From positions 1 to 51,257 of the forward strand of contig CAIFEY010000019.1 in NCBI GenBank assembly GCA_903789635.1: a stretch of 51,257 bases of DNA, given 5' to 3'. Shown piece after piece: positions 26,861 to 35,837 of this stretch (position 1 is the first letter of the stretch; each line of letters opens with the position of its first letter). A program made the position numbers and the translations under genes. The notes under the pieces are model-generated. The model was given only the letters and a program-made list of their open reading frames with translations, made no database searches and was not told the origin of the DNA. This DNA comes from an uncultured Eubacteriaceae bacterium (GTDB taxonomy: Bacteria; Bacillota; Clostridia; Peptostreptococcales; Anaerovoracaceae).

Positions 26861-29218
26861 CTAAATATCATAATCATCTTCCTGCCGTTCTCCCGAAACC
26901 GATACGTGACCGCTTTCGTCCAGCATGCCCTGGAATCGTTTCAGCTGATCGATCAGCCCCTCCAGTCGCTCTGCCGCAGCGACCGAACCCATCTGCGCGG
27001 CGTCCATGTGAAGATCAATCGCCTTATTGATGTCGGCTTTGACGCCAATGCCGTGCTCGTAACACAGGGCGAGATTCTCCGTGGCATCCGGGTTTCCCAT
27101 GCCGTGGGCGTTGCTGTAGCAGCGGAACGCCGCCTGATCGTTCTGCCTGACGACCCTGCCGGTCTGGTAGAAGACGCCGAGGCTGTTCATAGAATACTTG
27201 TTGCCTGCTTGCGCGCCCTTGACGTAGGCCTTGAAAGCGAGCCGATCATCCCTCTCGCGTCCGTTCCTTCCGTATCGGTAATCGTCGCCCAGGGAATCGA
27301 ATTCCTGACCGGGTTCCTCGGAATCCAGGTATTTCAACGCGCTCGTCCCGAGATCCTTGAACATCATCCTGATGTTCAGCTGCTCCTGCCTATTGCAGTA
27401 CGGGTAGTATTTATTCGCATAATAGACCGCATTCCACTTGTTCTCCGCGTTGCTTAAGGCGTACATCAGCCTGCCGGTCCCCATATGGTAGGCCTCTTCC
27501 AGCATCTCTCTGCGCACGGATTCTCCTTCCAGCATCGGCAGAAGCTGTTTCAGCATCTGCCCGCCCTTCTCCGCAAACGGCCTGCCCATCTCCATGAGCT
27601 CTGCAGAAGCCGATTCGGAGAGGTTTTGCAGGTTCCCGTAACTGGACACCTGCCTGTAGATCCTGTCCTTCTGCATCACGAACCATGCCGTGACAGAAGA
27701 TAGGAGCGAACCCCAGAGGTCGTCAAAGTTCTTCACACTCGCCTTATCCAGGCACTCGAGAATCCGGACCGTCCTTTCCACGTTTTCGGGACCGCACAGT
27801 TCCTGCACAGGGCGGAAAATCTCCGTAAGGAAGCTGTCTGTCAGCTCCTGCCCGCGCATCCTATGCTCCGATCCCTCGTGAAACCGGCTCTTCAGCCGTT
27901 CCTGTTCCTTCTCCTTGCTCATGCTGTTTGCGATGACGAACACCTGCGCCCAACGCCGCGGCTCAAGTACATCTGGGTCAAAAAACAAGGCATATAGGTA
28001 GTTGGCGAGGAACAGGTCATAACTGATGTCTGCCCTCTTCAAATGATAGATCTGCTTCAGATAAAACGGATTCTGCCAGAACGCACACGCCTCCCTGTCC
28101 GCGAACCAGAACCAACTGTACCTCATACTGCTCAGCTTCGGCAGGGCAGCCTGCATGAGGCTGACGTCCCGATCAGGCCCCGGAATCCCGTCAAGCACGA
28201 AGCTGCCGCGGTACGACGATTCCGCGTGCAGCCTTGCCAGCTTCTGCAGCTTGTCTAGCACCTCGCTGGCTTCCGTCCTCGTCGAGGTCACCGATATGCC
28301 GAGGATGAAGTACGGGTTGTCCGTGATGCACGACCACGCCTTCCTGAGCGCAAGGTCCGAAACTGCGCGGACATCCACGTTCCGCTTGCTGCGCTCCGCC
28401 TCTTCGCGGGCCTTGCGCTCTGCCTTTTCGCGAGCCCTGCGTTTCGCCTTTTCGACAGCCCTGAGTTCCGCCTCTTCCTGGGCCCTGCGCTCTGCCTCTT
28501 CCCGTGCTTTGCGTTTCGCCTCTACGCGGGCCCTGCGTTCCTCCTTTTTGCGTTCCTTGCTCTCCGCTTCCTCGCGTGCCTTTCGCTCTGCCTCCTCGCG
28601 GGCCTTCCGCTCCGCCTCTTCCCTGCGCTTGCGCTCCGCTTCTTCCCTGCGCTTGCGCTCCTCTTCCTCTATGCGCCTTTGTTCCTCTTCTTCCTTACGT
28701 CTACGCTCTTCTTCTATGCGTTTTCGCTCTTTCTCTGTTTCCTCCCTACCCTGATTTACCTCGCTTTCGAAGGCTTCATACTGCAAACTCTCCCAGCCAT
28801 CATCTTCTGCTTCCTGCTTCCTGAGCCTTTTTTCTTCTCGTGCCTTGTGCTCCGCCTCTTCGCGGGCCTTCTTCTCGGTTTCTCCGCGGGCTTTACGCTG
28901 CCACTCGTCAAGTACCCTGCGCTCTTTCTCAGCCGCTGCCTTGCGCTCCGCCTCCTCGCGGGCTTTGCGTTCTGCCGCCTCACGTGCCTTGCGCTCCTCT
29001 ACCTCACGTACTCTGCGCTCTGCCGCCTCGCGAATGCGCCGTGCCTCCGGATGGGCCGGATTGGCTGCGGTAATCTTCTCCCCGCCTTCCTGCCTTTCAA
29101 TCGATTGAAGCATCACACGGGCCGGAGCCATATCCAGCCACTTAGAAATCTCACCAATAGACTTTAACCGAAGCGGAAAAAACCAGGGACTGTCATGAAC
29201 ACCCTCATGGATGCGCAA
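26861..29218 (-). CDS. Coiled-coil protein with J-like segment and Sel1 repeats
   Basis: A 785-residue protein. Residues about 57-280 are an extreme charged coiled coil built of repeats such as REEAERKAREEAERK. At about 300-375, NPYFILGISVTSTRTEASEV followed by LQKLARLHAE resembles helices I-II of a J-domain (family YxxLGVxxxAxxxEIxxAYRKLAxxxHPD), but the HPD triplet is missing. A large helical region follows, with Sel1-like repeats near the end (about 659-740: AFKAYVKGAQAGNKYSMNSLG, split here as two half-repeats, then AFRCYSNAHGMGNPDATENLA). The frame opens with TTG at 29218 immediately next to GGAAGGA, so the start is uncertain; the first ATG in frame is at codon 30. It is the second gene of the cassette and may present clients to, or scaffold, the Hsp70. 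Confidence 0.85.
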   Translation of the reverse strand: MRIHEGVHDSPWFFPLRLKSIGEISKWLDMAPARVMLQSIERQEGGEKITAANPAHPEARRIREAAERRVREVEERKAREAAERKAREEAERKAAAEKERRVLDEWQRKARGETEKKAREEAEHKAREEKRLRKQEAEDDGWESLQYEAFESEVNQGREETEKERKRIEEERRRKEEEEQRRIEEEERKRREEAERKRREEAERKAREEAERKAREEAESKERKKEERRARVEAKRKAREEAERRAQEEAELRAVEKAKRRAREKAERKAREEAERSKRNVDVRAVSDLALRKAWSCITDNPYFILGISVTSTRTEASEVLDKLQKLARLHAESSYRGSFVLDGIPGPDRDVSLMQAALPKLSSMRYSWFWFADREACAFWQNPFYLKQIYHLKRADISYDLFLANYLYALFFDPDVLEPRRWAQVFVIANSMSKEKEQERLKSRFHEGSEHRMRGQELTDSFLTEIFRPVQELCGPENVERTVRILECLDKASVKNFDDLWGSLLSSVTAWFVMQKDRIYRQVSSYGNLQNLSESASAELMEMGRPFAEKGGQMLKQLLPMLEGESVRREMLEEAYHMGTGRLMYALSNAENKWNAVYYANKYYPYCNRQEQLNIRMMFKDLGTSALKYLDSEEPGQEFDSLGDDYRYGRNGRERDDRLAFKAYVKGAQAGNKYSMNSLGVFYQTGRVVRQNDQAAFRCYSNAHGMGNPDATENLALCYEHGIGVKADINKAIDLHMDAAQMGSVAAAERLEGLIDQLKRFQGMLDESGHVSVSGERQEDDYDI

Positions 29219-29224
29219 TCCTTC

Positions 29225-29728
29225 CTAGATCGAATCACTCTTGTCCGTCTGAACGCGGAACTTATCAACCTGATAGCTCGCCTTCGACCAGTCTGTCATG
29301 GTAACCTTCCCATTAAACACATACCGGTCCCCATAAAGTATTAGATCAGACGTCACTGCAGTATTCTCGTCGGGGAAAGTCATCATTCCTACAGATAATG
29401 TCTTCATCGAATCATCGGATTTCCGGGCAACCAGTGCCCCGTACGACTGCAGCTGCCGCCGGACTAAGCCCAGGTCTCCCTCGTTTTTCAGGATAAACCA
29501 CGGGGTCTGGAATCCCACCCCACGAAAGGAAATCACGGGGTTGTGAGACTCCCCTAAGAAAAACGGAATCGTCCACTGGTCCGTGATGCAGCAGGTGTTC
29601 TTCCAGTCGATTTCATATCGCCACCCATCAAATTCATAAGCATCCGGATACAAGAACAAAGTCGATTTTATCTGATTGTTTCCGTCCCTGACCCTGACTC
29701 TGACCGCACAGTCCTCCGTATTCGCCAT
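29225..29728 (-). CDS. Hypothetical protein, two similar beta-rich halves; first gene of the Hsp70 cassette
   Basis: A 167-residue soluble protein that I do not recognise. Its two halves resemble each other: STLFLYPDAYEFDGWRYEIDW (about 23-43, split across the repeat core) and SDLILYGDRYVFNGKVTMTDW (about 125-145) share the pattern LxLYxDxYxFxGxxxxxDW. This looks like a duplicated PH- or GRAM-like beta fold, a guess from pattern only. The ATG at 29728 has GGGGAG about 12 bases upstream. Its stop codon lies six bases before the next gene, so it is translationally close to the coiled-coil protein. It probably serves the same machine, perhaps for membrane or client recognition. Confidence 0.7.
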   Translation of the reverse strand: MANTEDCAVRVRVRDGNNQIKSTLFLYPDAYEFDGWRYEIDWKNTCCITDQWTIPFFLGESHNPVISFRGVGFQTPWFILKNEGDLGLVRRQLQSYGALVARKSDDSMKTLSVGMMTFPDENTAVTSDLILYGDRYVFNGKVTMTDWSKASYQVDKFRVQTDKSDSI

Positions 29729-29897
29729 CGCATTCTACGCTCCCCTCTTCCATGTATATCGCATTGCCGCCGCAGTCCGTTTCTTCCCACATGCGAACCG
29801 CAGCCCGCGGCTGTACTGCCTGTGCCATTTGTGCCATTATTGACCGATCGGCGTGCCGCTAAAATCATTATACGCCCAAATTGGATCGTATGGTCGT

Positions 29898-29926
29898 ATT
29901 ATAAGCGACAAATTCGCAAGTTTACA
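29898..29926 (-). promoter_or_regulatory. Probable promoter of the Hsp70 cassette
   Basis: On the minus strand a perfect TATAAT (29898-29903) lies 17 bases after TGTAAA (29921-29926). A second perfect TATAAT lies at 29867-29872 without a good -35. Both precede the first cassette gene by 140-170 bases. I saw no CIRCE inverted repeat (TTAGCACTC...GAGTGCTAA), so classical HrcA heat-shock control is not supported. Confidence 0.5.
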
Positions 29927-30013
29927 GTTATTTCCAACACTTTGATTTTTTCTTTGGAAATCCAGCATCTACGAATTCTACGCGGCTTCTTTTCCCAGCA
30001 AATTTTTTCCAGC

Positions 30014-30043
30014 AAAAAGGAGCACCGCCGGCAGCGATGCTCC
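30014..30043 (-). terminator. Intrinsic terminator after the radical SAM gene
   Basis: Read on the minus strand, GGAGCA and TGCTCC arms enclose a 13-base GC-rich loop and are followed by TTTTTG. It lies 78 bases after the radical SAM stop codon and insulates the Hsp70 cassette promoter. Confidence 0.75.
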
Positions 30044-30120
30044 CTGTATGAAGTTCGGGTGTCCGATTTTGTCCCAATGGCGCCCACGCACTCCGCGATA
30101 ATCCTGCAGAACTCATTACC

Positions 30121-31005
30121 TTAAATGTAGTCCATATTCTCCCTGCGGCGCGCCAGCTTCTCCTCGAGCTTATCGTTGAAGCCGCCGATCAGCTGGTCCA
30201 GGCGCTTCAGGGCCGCCTCCCGCTCCTCCGGCAGGGCCGCGGTGAGGTACAGGCTGCTGGACGGCGTCGCCGTGTCCACCGTAATCGGGTTCTTCAGGTC
30301 CGCGATCAGCTCCCGGATCTCCTTCATGCGCTCGAGCTCAGTCGGTTCCAGCCATTCTCCGCTGTTTCTCTGGTCCTCTAACTTTGTCCCTGGAAAAATC
30401 GCCACGTTCGTCATCGTCATGGAGACCGGATGGATCTGATTGATGATCCCTGCGCTGCGGCGCGCGCTCTCCACGAGCTTCCCCCGCCCGGCCATCCCGC
30501 CGAGGTAGATGATCCGATACGTGAGCTCCGCCTCGTCCAGCTTCCGGCCGGCTTCCAGGATGTCCTGCGAAGTGTAGCCCTTGTTGACAAAGTTCAGCAC
30601 CTCGTCGTCACCGCTCTCAACCCCGATCACGAGGTCGCTGAGCCCGTGCTCCCTGATCTGCCGTATCTCCTCCGCCGTCTTCCGGTTGACGTCGTTCACC
30701 GTCCCGTACGTGGAAATATAGGCGTCCGGGAAATATTTTTTCATCAGGTCCCAAACTGCGATCTGCCGCTCCCAGTCGAGCATGAACGGGTCCCCGCCGG
30801 CAGCCCAGATGCGCTTTACCTCCGGCAGTTTCGCCTTTGCCTCCTGCAGATCCTCCTCGATCTGCGAAAGCGGAGCCGCCATCAGCGGCGTATCCCGGTA
30901 GAAATTGCAGAACGTGCACGCATTGTGCGAGCAGCCCGCGGTAACTTCGATGATGAGACTGCCGATCTCCGACTTCGGCCTGACCACCGGTCCATGAAAA
31001 TGCAT
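30121..31005 (-). CDS. Radical SAM protein
   Basis: A 294-residue radical S-adenosylmethionine enzyme. The cluster-binding motif is C-x4-C-x2-C in TAGCSHNACTFCNFY (cysteines at about 25, 30 and 33), the form found in the Elp3/B12-binding-like superfamily proteins of anaerobes. A glycine-rich AAGGDPFML and GVESGDDEVLNFVNKGYT provide SAM-binding and barrel features. There is no cobalamin domain and no C-terminal extra cluster motif visible. Members of this group are mostly of unknown substrate. The ATG at 31005 follows GGGGGCGAC. It is a single-gene unit with its own terminator at 30014-30043. Confidence 0.88.
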   Translation of the reverse strand: MHFHGPVVRPKSEIGSLIIEVTAGCSHNACTFCNFYRDTPLMAAPLSQIEEDLQEAKAKLPEVKRIWAAGGDPFMLDWERQIAVWDLMKKYFPDAYISTYGTVNDVNRKTAEEIRQIREHGLSDLVIGVESGDDEVLNFVNKGYTSQDILEAGRKLDEAELTYRIIYLGGMAGRGKLVESARRSAGIINQIHPVSMTMTNVAIFPGTKLEDQRNSGEWLEPTELERMKEIRELIADLKNPITVDTATPSSSLYLTAALPEEREAALKRLDQLIGGFNDKLEEKLARRRENMDYI

Positions 31006-31257
31006 TGATTGTCGCCCCCTTATTTACGGCATCATTTATCTGACTACAATTATATGATTGTGAGGATGGGGCGTCAATTACGTCTATGACGCCTCTGCAA
31101 TGAAGATAAGCGATCGCCTTGATGATATATTGGAGATTCTTCTATGAATAAAGATCAAGTTATGAGATTAATATAGAATGCATTGTCGAGCAAACAATAA
31201 TATGTTAAAATAAATTATCGTATAATTTGCAATAATTCATGTATTAAGGAGTCTATT

Positions 31258-31353
31258 ATGAATAACAACAATAACGGAGGTGGAGGTTTGGGATTTTGCG
31301 GAATCGTACTGGCAGTTTTCTGTGGAATCGCTCTGTTCGCGCTGATTGGATAA
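31258..31353 (+). CDS. Very small glycine/asparagine-leading membrane peptide (31 residues)
   Basis: An ATG at 31258 with AAGGAG seven bases upstream opens a 31-codon frame: five Asn, four Gly, then a hydrophobic helix (GFCGIVLAVFCGIALFALIG) to the stop at 31351-31353. The ribosome site and the single clean membrane segment argue for a real peptide, similar in style to the short Gly-rich one-helix proteins often missed in Clostridia. It overlaps the next gene in a different frame and may couple translation to it. Confidence 0.55.
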   Translation: MNNNNNGGGGLGFCGIVLAVFCGIALFALIG

Positions 31354-31721
31354 AGCGCAATGTCATCCTGCTCGTGATTTTCATGACGATATATGTGCTG
31401 AACCGGCATTTCAAGGCATATATCGACTGGAAATTCATCGGTTACATCTGCAGGTGCCACCTGAACGATTATCTCGGCGGAGCAGTATTCTGCATCTACT
31501 TGAACATGGTGCTGGTACTGGGCAGACACAGGCCGATCCTGGACCTCCGGGTCCTGCTTCTGGTCATGTTTGGCGTGTCCCTGCTGTGGGAATACTTCTT
31601 TCCGATTTTCCTGTCGTACAGCACATCAGACATATTCGACGTATGCGCCTATATGCTCGGCACGCTGACCTATTACGCTCTGACTTACCGCATCACACGC
31701 AAAACCGATTCCACCAAATAG
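31296..31721 (+). CDS. Small integral membrane protein, VanZ-like in layout
   Basis: A frame of 141 codons with about four hydrophobic segments. The pattern CHLNDYLGGAVFCIYLNMVL, then LLWEYFFPIFLSYSTSDIFD followed by YMLGTLTYYAL, resembles small VanZ-like or DUF2809-like membrane proteins, where acidic residues after WEY and SxSDxxD are conserved. The function is unknown. The frame opens with TTG at 31296, which has GGAGG nine bases upstream inside the small peptide gene; ATG codons further in (first at about codon 30) are alternatives. Its 3' end overlaps the convergent DUF2085 gene by 37 bases. Confidence 0.65.
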   Translation: MRNRTGSFLWNRSVRADWIKRNVILLVIFMTIYVLNRHFKAYIDWKFIGYICRCHLNDYLGGAVFCIYLNMVLVLGRHRPILDLRVLLLVMFGVSLLWEYFFPIFLSYSTSDIFDVCAYMLGTLTYYALTYRITRKTDSTK

Positions 31722-32047
31722 TAGAATACATAAGACATGCCGAATCCACCAACGAGGCCGGTGATGAACCGCCTGCGGTTGGTGGATTCTTTTATTTCCA
31801 GAAATTGGATCAGCCAGTCCACGAACATAATCAGAGTAAGCAAAACCGCCAGAAACCTATTCACGTAGACCTTCATCGCGAGCAGAATCAGCGCCGCAGT
31901 GAAGCTGAGCAGAATCCCCGTGCACCTCGCGCAGATCGGAAAGAGATACCCTCCGACAGTGAAGCAGCGCTCCGGCTTCTGGTGACAAATTAAACGGCAG
32001 GAACGCCGAATCAGACGCAGTATGATGTGTTCCTGTTCCTGGTTCAT
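31685..32047 (-). CDS. DUF2085 family membrane protein
   Basis: A protein of about 120 residues with the DUF2085 signature CHQKPERCFTVGGYLFPICARC (shown here as CHQKPERCF and FPICARCTGI, about 21-45), whose paired cysteines suggest a metal or redox site, followed by three hydrophobic helices. The function of the family is unknown. I choose the ATG at 32047, preceded by GGGAGGG at a slightly long distance. The frame extends to an ATG at 32149, but that start has no ribosome site and adds only a Gly/Pro/Lys-rich low-complexity run. It is convergent with, and overlaps, the small membrane protein before it. Confidence 0.75.
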   Translation of the reverse strand: MNQEQEHIILRLIRRSCRLICHQKPERCFTVGGYLFPICARCTGILLSFTAALILLAMKVYVNRFLAVLLTLIMFVDWLIQFLEIKESTNRRRFITGLVGGFGMSYVFYYLVESVLRVMR

Positions 32048-32187
32048 GAAAACGCTTCCCTCCCGTCTTTCACAGCCTTTCCCCGGCCCTTTTCCTGCCT
32101 GTTTCCCCGGTCTTTTCCCTGGCCTGTTCAGGCGATCCAGCAGTCCCATCTGATTCTTAGATTCTTAGAATTTTGACCCTTAGACTC

Positions 32188-33099
32188 TTAATAGTACAGC
32201 ATGTAATCGGTATGGAACTGGTCCTTCCCCTTCTTCTTGCTCAGAAATATCAGCTCGTCCGCGCGCTTGATCAGAGTGTCCAGCGTGTCCTCCGGCCTCG
32301 CCGCGGTGATGCCGATGGAAACCGTGATGCTGATGTGCGTCTGGCCGTTCAGGACCTCTGCGTTCTTAAACCACTGCTGAAACCGCTTTCCCAGCGCAAG
32401 CTCATCCTGCTCGTCTGCATTCGCGAAGATCCCGATGAACTCCTCCCCGCCCCAGCGGCCGATCAGGTCATCCTTCCTGACGTTCCTGCGCATGACCTCC
32501 GAGATCTCGAGCAGAATCTGATCTCCCAGCAGGTGTCCGTAGGAGTCATTAAAAAGCCTGAAATTGTCGATGTCCGCGAACGCCAGCACGAACGGCTTTC
32601 CGTCGTGGCGCAGCTGCTCGAGCTTGTAATCGATGTAGCTGTTGATGTACGTCCGGTTCGGCAGGCGCGTCAGCTCGTCATGCATCGCGACGTCGGACAA
32701 ATGCTTCATGAGCTGTCCATCGAACTGAACTGCCGGCTCCTCCGAGAAGAATTCGATCGCCCCGACAATCTCCCCGTCCTCATACAGCGCCTCCGTATGA
32801 ACCTCGATCGCGATTCTGGTATCATCCTTGCGCCTGACCAACACAGTGTTTCTGCGCGGATTGGCATCGAACATCGTCCCGACGAGCGGACACATCAGCT
32901 TGCAGAGCGGATGCCCGTCCTGGTCGATGTGATCCAGATGGGTATCGTAGCAGTGGATGCCGACCATTTCCTCCTCGCTGTAGCCCGTGATCTTCTCCGC
33001 CGCCTTATTCCAGAAGTAAATCTGCCTGTCGCGGTTGACACAGTAAACGCCGATGCCGGATTTATCGATGATTGTCTTGTATAACTCTTCCTTTGTCAT
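32188..33099 (-). CDS. PAS-GGDEF diguanylate cyclase
   Basis: A 303-residue cytosolic enzyme that should make cyclic di-GMP from two GTP. A PAS domain (about 8-120; SGIGVYCVNRDRQIYFWNKA, then TGYSEEEMVGIHC) precedes a GGDEF domain (about 135-303). The active site is intact as RWGGEEF, the metal-binding AFADIDNFRLFND is present, and a product-inhibition site RKDD lies five residues before GGEEF. The PAS domain includes a CKLMCPL stretch that may bind a cofactor or sense redox state. The degraded GGDEF-EAL gene lies just upstream at 33242-35169, so this may be the only working cyclic di-GMP enzyme of the pair. Confidence 0.93.
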   Translation of the reverse strand: MTKEELYKTIIDKSGIGVYCVNRDRQIYFWNKAAEKITGYSEEEMVGIHCYDTHLDHIDQDGHPLCKLMCPLVGTMFDANPRRNTVLVRRKDDTRIAIEVHTEALYEDGEIVGAIEFFSEEPAVQFDGQLMKHLSDVAMHDELTRLPNRTYINSYIDYKLEQLRHDGKPFVLAFADIDNFRLFNDSYGHLLGDQILLEISEVMRRNVRKDDLIGRWGGEEFIGIFANADEQDELALGKRFQQWFKNAEVLNGQTHISITVSIGITAARPEDTLDTLIKRADELIFLSKKKGKDQFHTDYMLYY

Positions 33100-33241
33100 C
33101 CCTGAACTCCTTGATACGATATCTTCCAGATTGGTTCGTGGTACGATATCTTCCGGATAAGAAAACTGTAACGATTATCAACATTTTAACATAAGTAGGC
33201 ACCATTATGCAAAAAAATGACCATTACAACAATTTCGAAGC

Positions 33242-35169
33242 TTAGCGGCGGATCCCGCTGTCCCAGGCATCCTTCGTATACACATCGGCGTGACAATACC
33301 TGCTCACGAACTCACCCGCCGGGATCGGTCGGGAATAGTAGAAGCCCTGGAAGTAATCGCAGCCGAGCTTGCGCAGGACGGTGACCATATTCTCGTCCTC
33401 CACACCCTCTGCGATTACATCGATGCCCATCTCATGACAGGCCTTGATGACGTGCGGAAGGATCGGATCCGGATGGTCAATATGTCCCCAGACCGCATTC
33501 CGGTCGAGCTTGACGCTGGCGAACGTGTTATGCTTCAGACGGTCGATATTCGACGAGGAACTGCCGAAGTTATCCAGGATGAACGGGATTCCCGCGTGCC
33601 GGAGGCGTTCGATCAGTGCGTGAAGCACAGCGGTATCCTGCAGGGACTGCTCGGTCACCCCAAGGCACACCGTATCCGGCCGCAGGTTATAGCTTTCGAA
33701 TATCTCGATATAGCGGTCTGCGAGTGACTCATCCATACATTGAATCGGCGCCAGGTTGACGCCAATCCATTTCAGCACACTTCCGCGAACGACCGGACTG
33801 TCCGTGAATTCGCAGGCCTTTCGAAACATCTGCTCACCCAGGGCGCCGATCTCTCCATTCTCCTCGGCAGCGGGAATGAACTCATCCGGGTAAATCAGCT
33901 CGCCATCCGTGTCTCGGATCCTTGCGAGTGCCTCGCAGCCGACGAGCGTCCCATCGTGGGCGTCGTTGATCGGCTGCAGGTACATCAGCACCCCATCGTT
34001 TTCCACGGCGAGGTTCAGGCATTTCTTCACATAGGCCTGGCGTTCGTATTCCCTAACGATATGATCATTGATCACGGCCGTCCCGTTCTCTCTCACTCCT
34101 TCAACCAGAGAAAAGGCGTGGCGGATGCAGCCGGATGCCGTCTCCGCGTCCGGGAACACCGCAGCGTTCCGATCGAGAGCACCAGATCAGCCTTATCGTT
34201 CTTCCAGTGCCGGCTGAAGCGTTCTTTCAGGTCCCTGATCATCTGTTCCTCATCGAACAGCCCGCGCTCCGACTGGATGATGAAATGCCCGGTTCCCAGG
34301 TAGAATACGTTCATCCCGTCGCAGCGCTGTCCCAGAAACTCCCCGATCATTCGCAGCCCTTCTTCCATCTGCGTATCGCCATATATCTTCCGAACCTCGC
34401 TGAACGCACGGATCCCAAAGCCCACCAGACTGTGTCTCTTTCTTTCATTCTGGTAATACTCCCGAAGCACTCTCTTTTATCCTGCTGCATTGAACACCTC
34501 CAGCTCGGAATCCAGGAACGAACCCGGGTTCAGGTATCCGAAGAAGATCAGCATTATCGCCAGCAGGCAGAACATGTTAATAGTGATCTCCGTCGGAACC
34601 GCCATGCGCACGATTACACCGGTTACCAGCAGCGATACGCAGATCCAGCCGGTTGTACGCCGGAGCTCCGGAAACCTCTTCTTTGCCCTAAAGAGCAGGA
34701 GTGCCATCATCGCGCACGTATACAGGAACTGAAGGTCGATAATCGGATAGAATGGTCCCGAGGCGTAACCCGTCTCCGTGACCGTAAAGATCCATCCGGT
34801 GAATGGGCTCGCGATCACCATCACTCCAAGTGCCGCCATCGGAAGATACATCGTAAACAGGCGCATCCCAGGGCTCCGCCTCCATTCTCCGCAGAGGATC
34901 GCCGTAAATTTATAGAAGGTAAAGCTCCTTCCGATAAACAACAGGAAAAACAACCCATTCACGATCGTCAGCTCCGGCATCGTGTAATCCTGCCAGCAGT
35001 CATCCATCAGGCTGGATGCATAATCCAGCAGGGTCGCCAAAAGATCAACCCCTATGAGCACGACAAACTCGCGGCTAAGCCTGATTGGCAGCCGCTTCCG
35101 CATAAAAAACAGGATGATCACGAAGACCTCCACGATCACCGTCGGAATAGAATAGTCGAAGTGCCACAT
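33242..35169 (-). pseudogene. Broken 7TM-GGDEF-EAL gene (nonsense codon plus frameshift)
   Basis: Three consecutive frames form one ancestral protein. The first (35169-34477) is a seven-helix membrane sensor ending EVFNAAG and an in-frame TAA at 34477-34479; directly after it the same frame continues KRVLREYYQ into a GGDEF-like domain (to about 34160). A one-base shift near 34155-34165 moves the frame to an EAL-like domain (34159-33242, VFPDAETASGCIRHAF onwards). The GGDEF motif has decayed to LGTGHF, and the EAL domain keeps CEALARIRD and AEGVED but has DNFG where catalytic enzymes have DDFG. Even if intact it would probably be a cyclic di-GMP sensor, not an enzyme. A sequencing error could explain one lesion, hardly both. 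Confidence 0.8.
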
Positions 35170-35792
35170 AACTTGTTTCGTCCTCCCATAACAAGTCTGC
35201 CTGGCCGGCAGACCTAATATCGCAATTCTCTATGGGGCAGGCCGGCAGATTCCGGAAGCCGTCATCACCTTGCAGCAAACATGTTCTCTCGCATTTTTAT
35301 TAACTTGCAATTCGCTCTTTTAATCGCAATGTAAATATTTATTTGTTTAATATTGTTGCATTTTTCCTGTTAGTAGATAAAACATGCGGTGAATCACAAG
35401 TAACCGATTAAATTTAACATCTGCAGGGCTTTATGACATTCAAATTATACCATAAAAGATATCATTTCTGGACTCAACCCCAGAAATTCCCTCACCTAAT
35501 TAGGCAAAATTTTCCATAACCCCATTTACTTAGTATCTTTTTTATTTTTATTGATGGCCACACTGCAATATCCGCAGACTGATCAGCCCGCGGGCACGGG
35601 CCATAAGCTCTCCGGATCCTCGGCGGGCTCCGGATCTTCGACGGTCTCCGGATCCGGGATTATAGACACCGAGACGGAGAATACCGGGACATTGGAAACC
35701 TGGGGACGGCATCGGTATACAGTGTGCACCATTTACTGGCAAGCACTATGACACAATGAGCACGACCGCCGTTTTTTCGGTGGATGGTCCTC
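35170..35792. other. Intergenic region before the insertion sequence, no supported gene
   Basis: A perfect small hairpin, GTCTGCC-TGGCC-GGCAGAC, lies at 35195-35213. The middle (about 35280-35560) is AT-rich. A 66-codon frame at 35551-35751, rich in Ser, Gly and Thr, has no ribosome binding site and may be a leftover of a surface-protein gene. Confidence 0.5.
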
Positions 35793-35837
35793 TGTCAAGT
35801 TAACGGTCAAGAATTTTGAATCAAATCCTGTCTCAGA

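Noticed and set aside
29840-29960. CIRCE/HrcA heat-shock element before the Hsp70 cassette
   Set aside because: No TTAGCACTC-N9-GAGTGCTAA or close variant found.
35551-35751. Ser/Gly-rich 66-codon ORF beside the IS3 element
   Set aside because: No ribosome site, no signal peptide and no family similarity.
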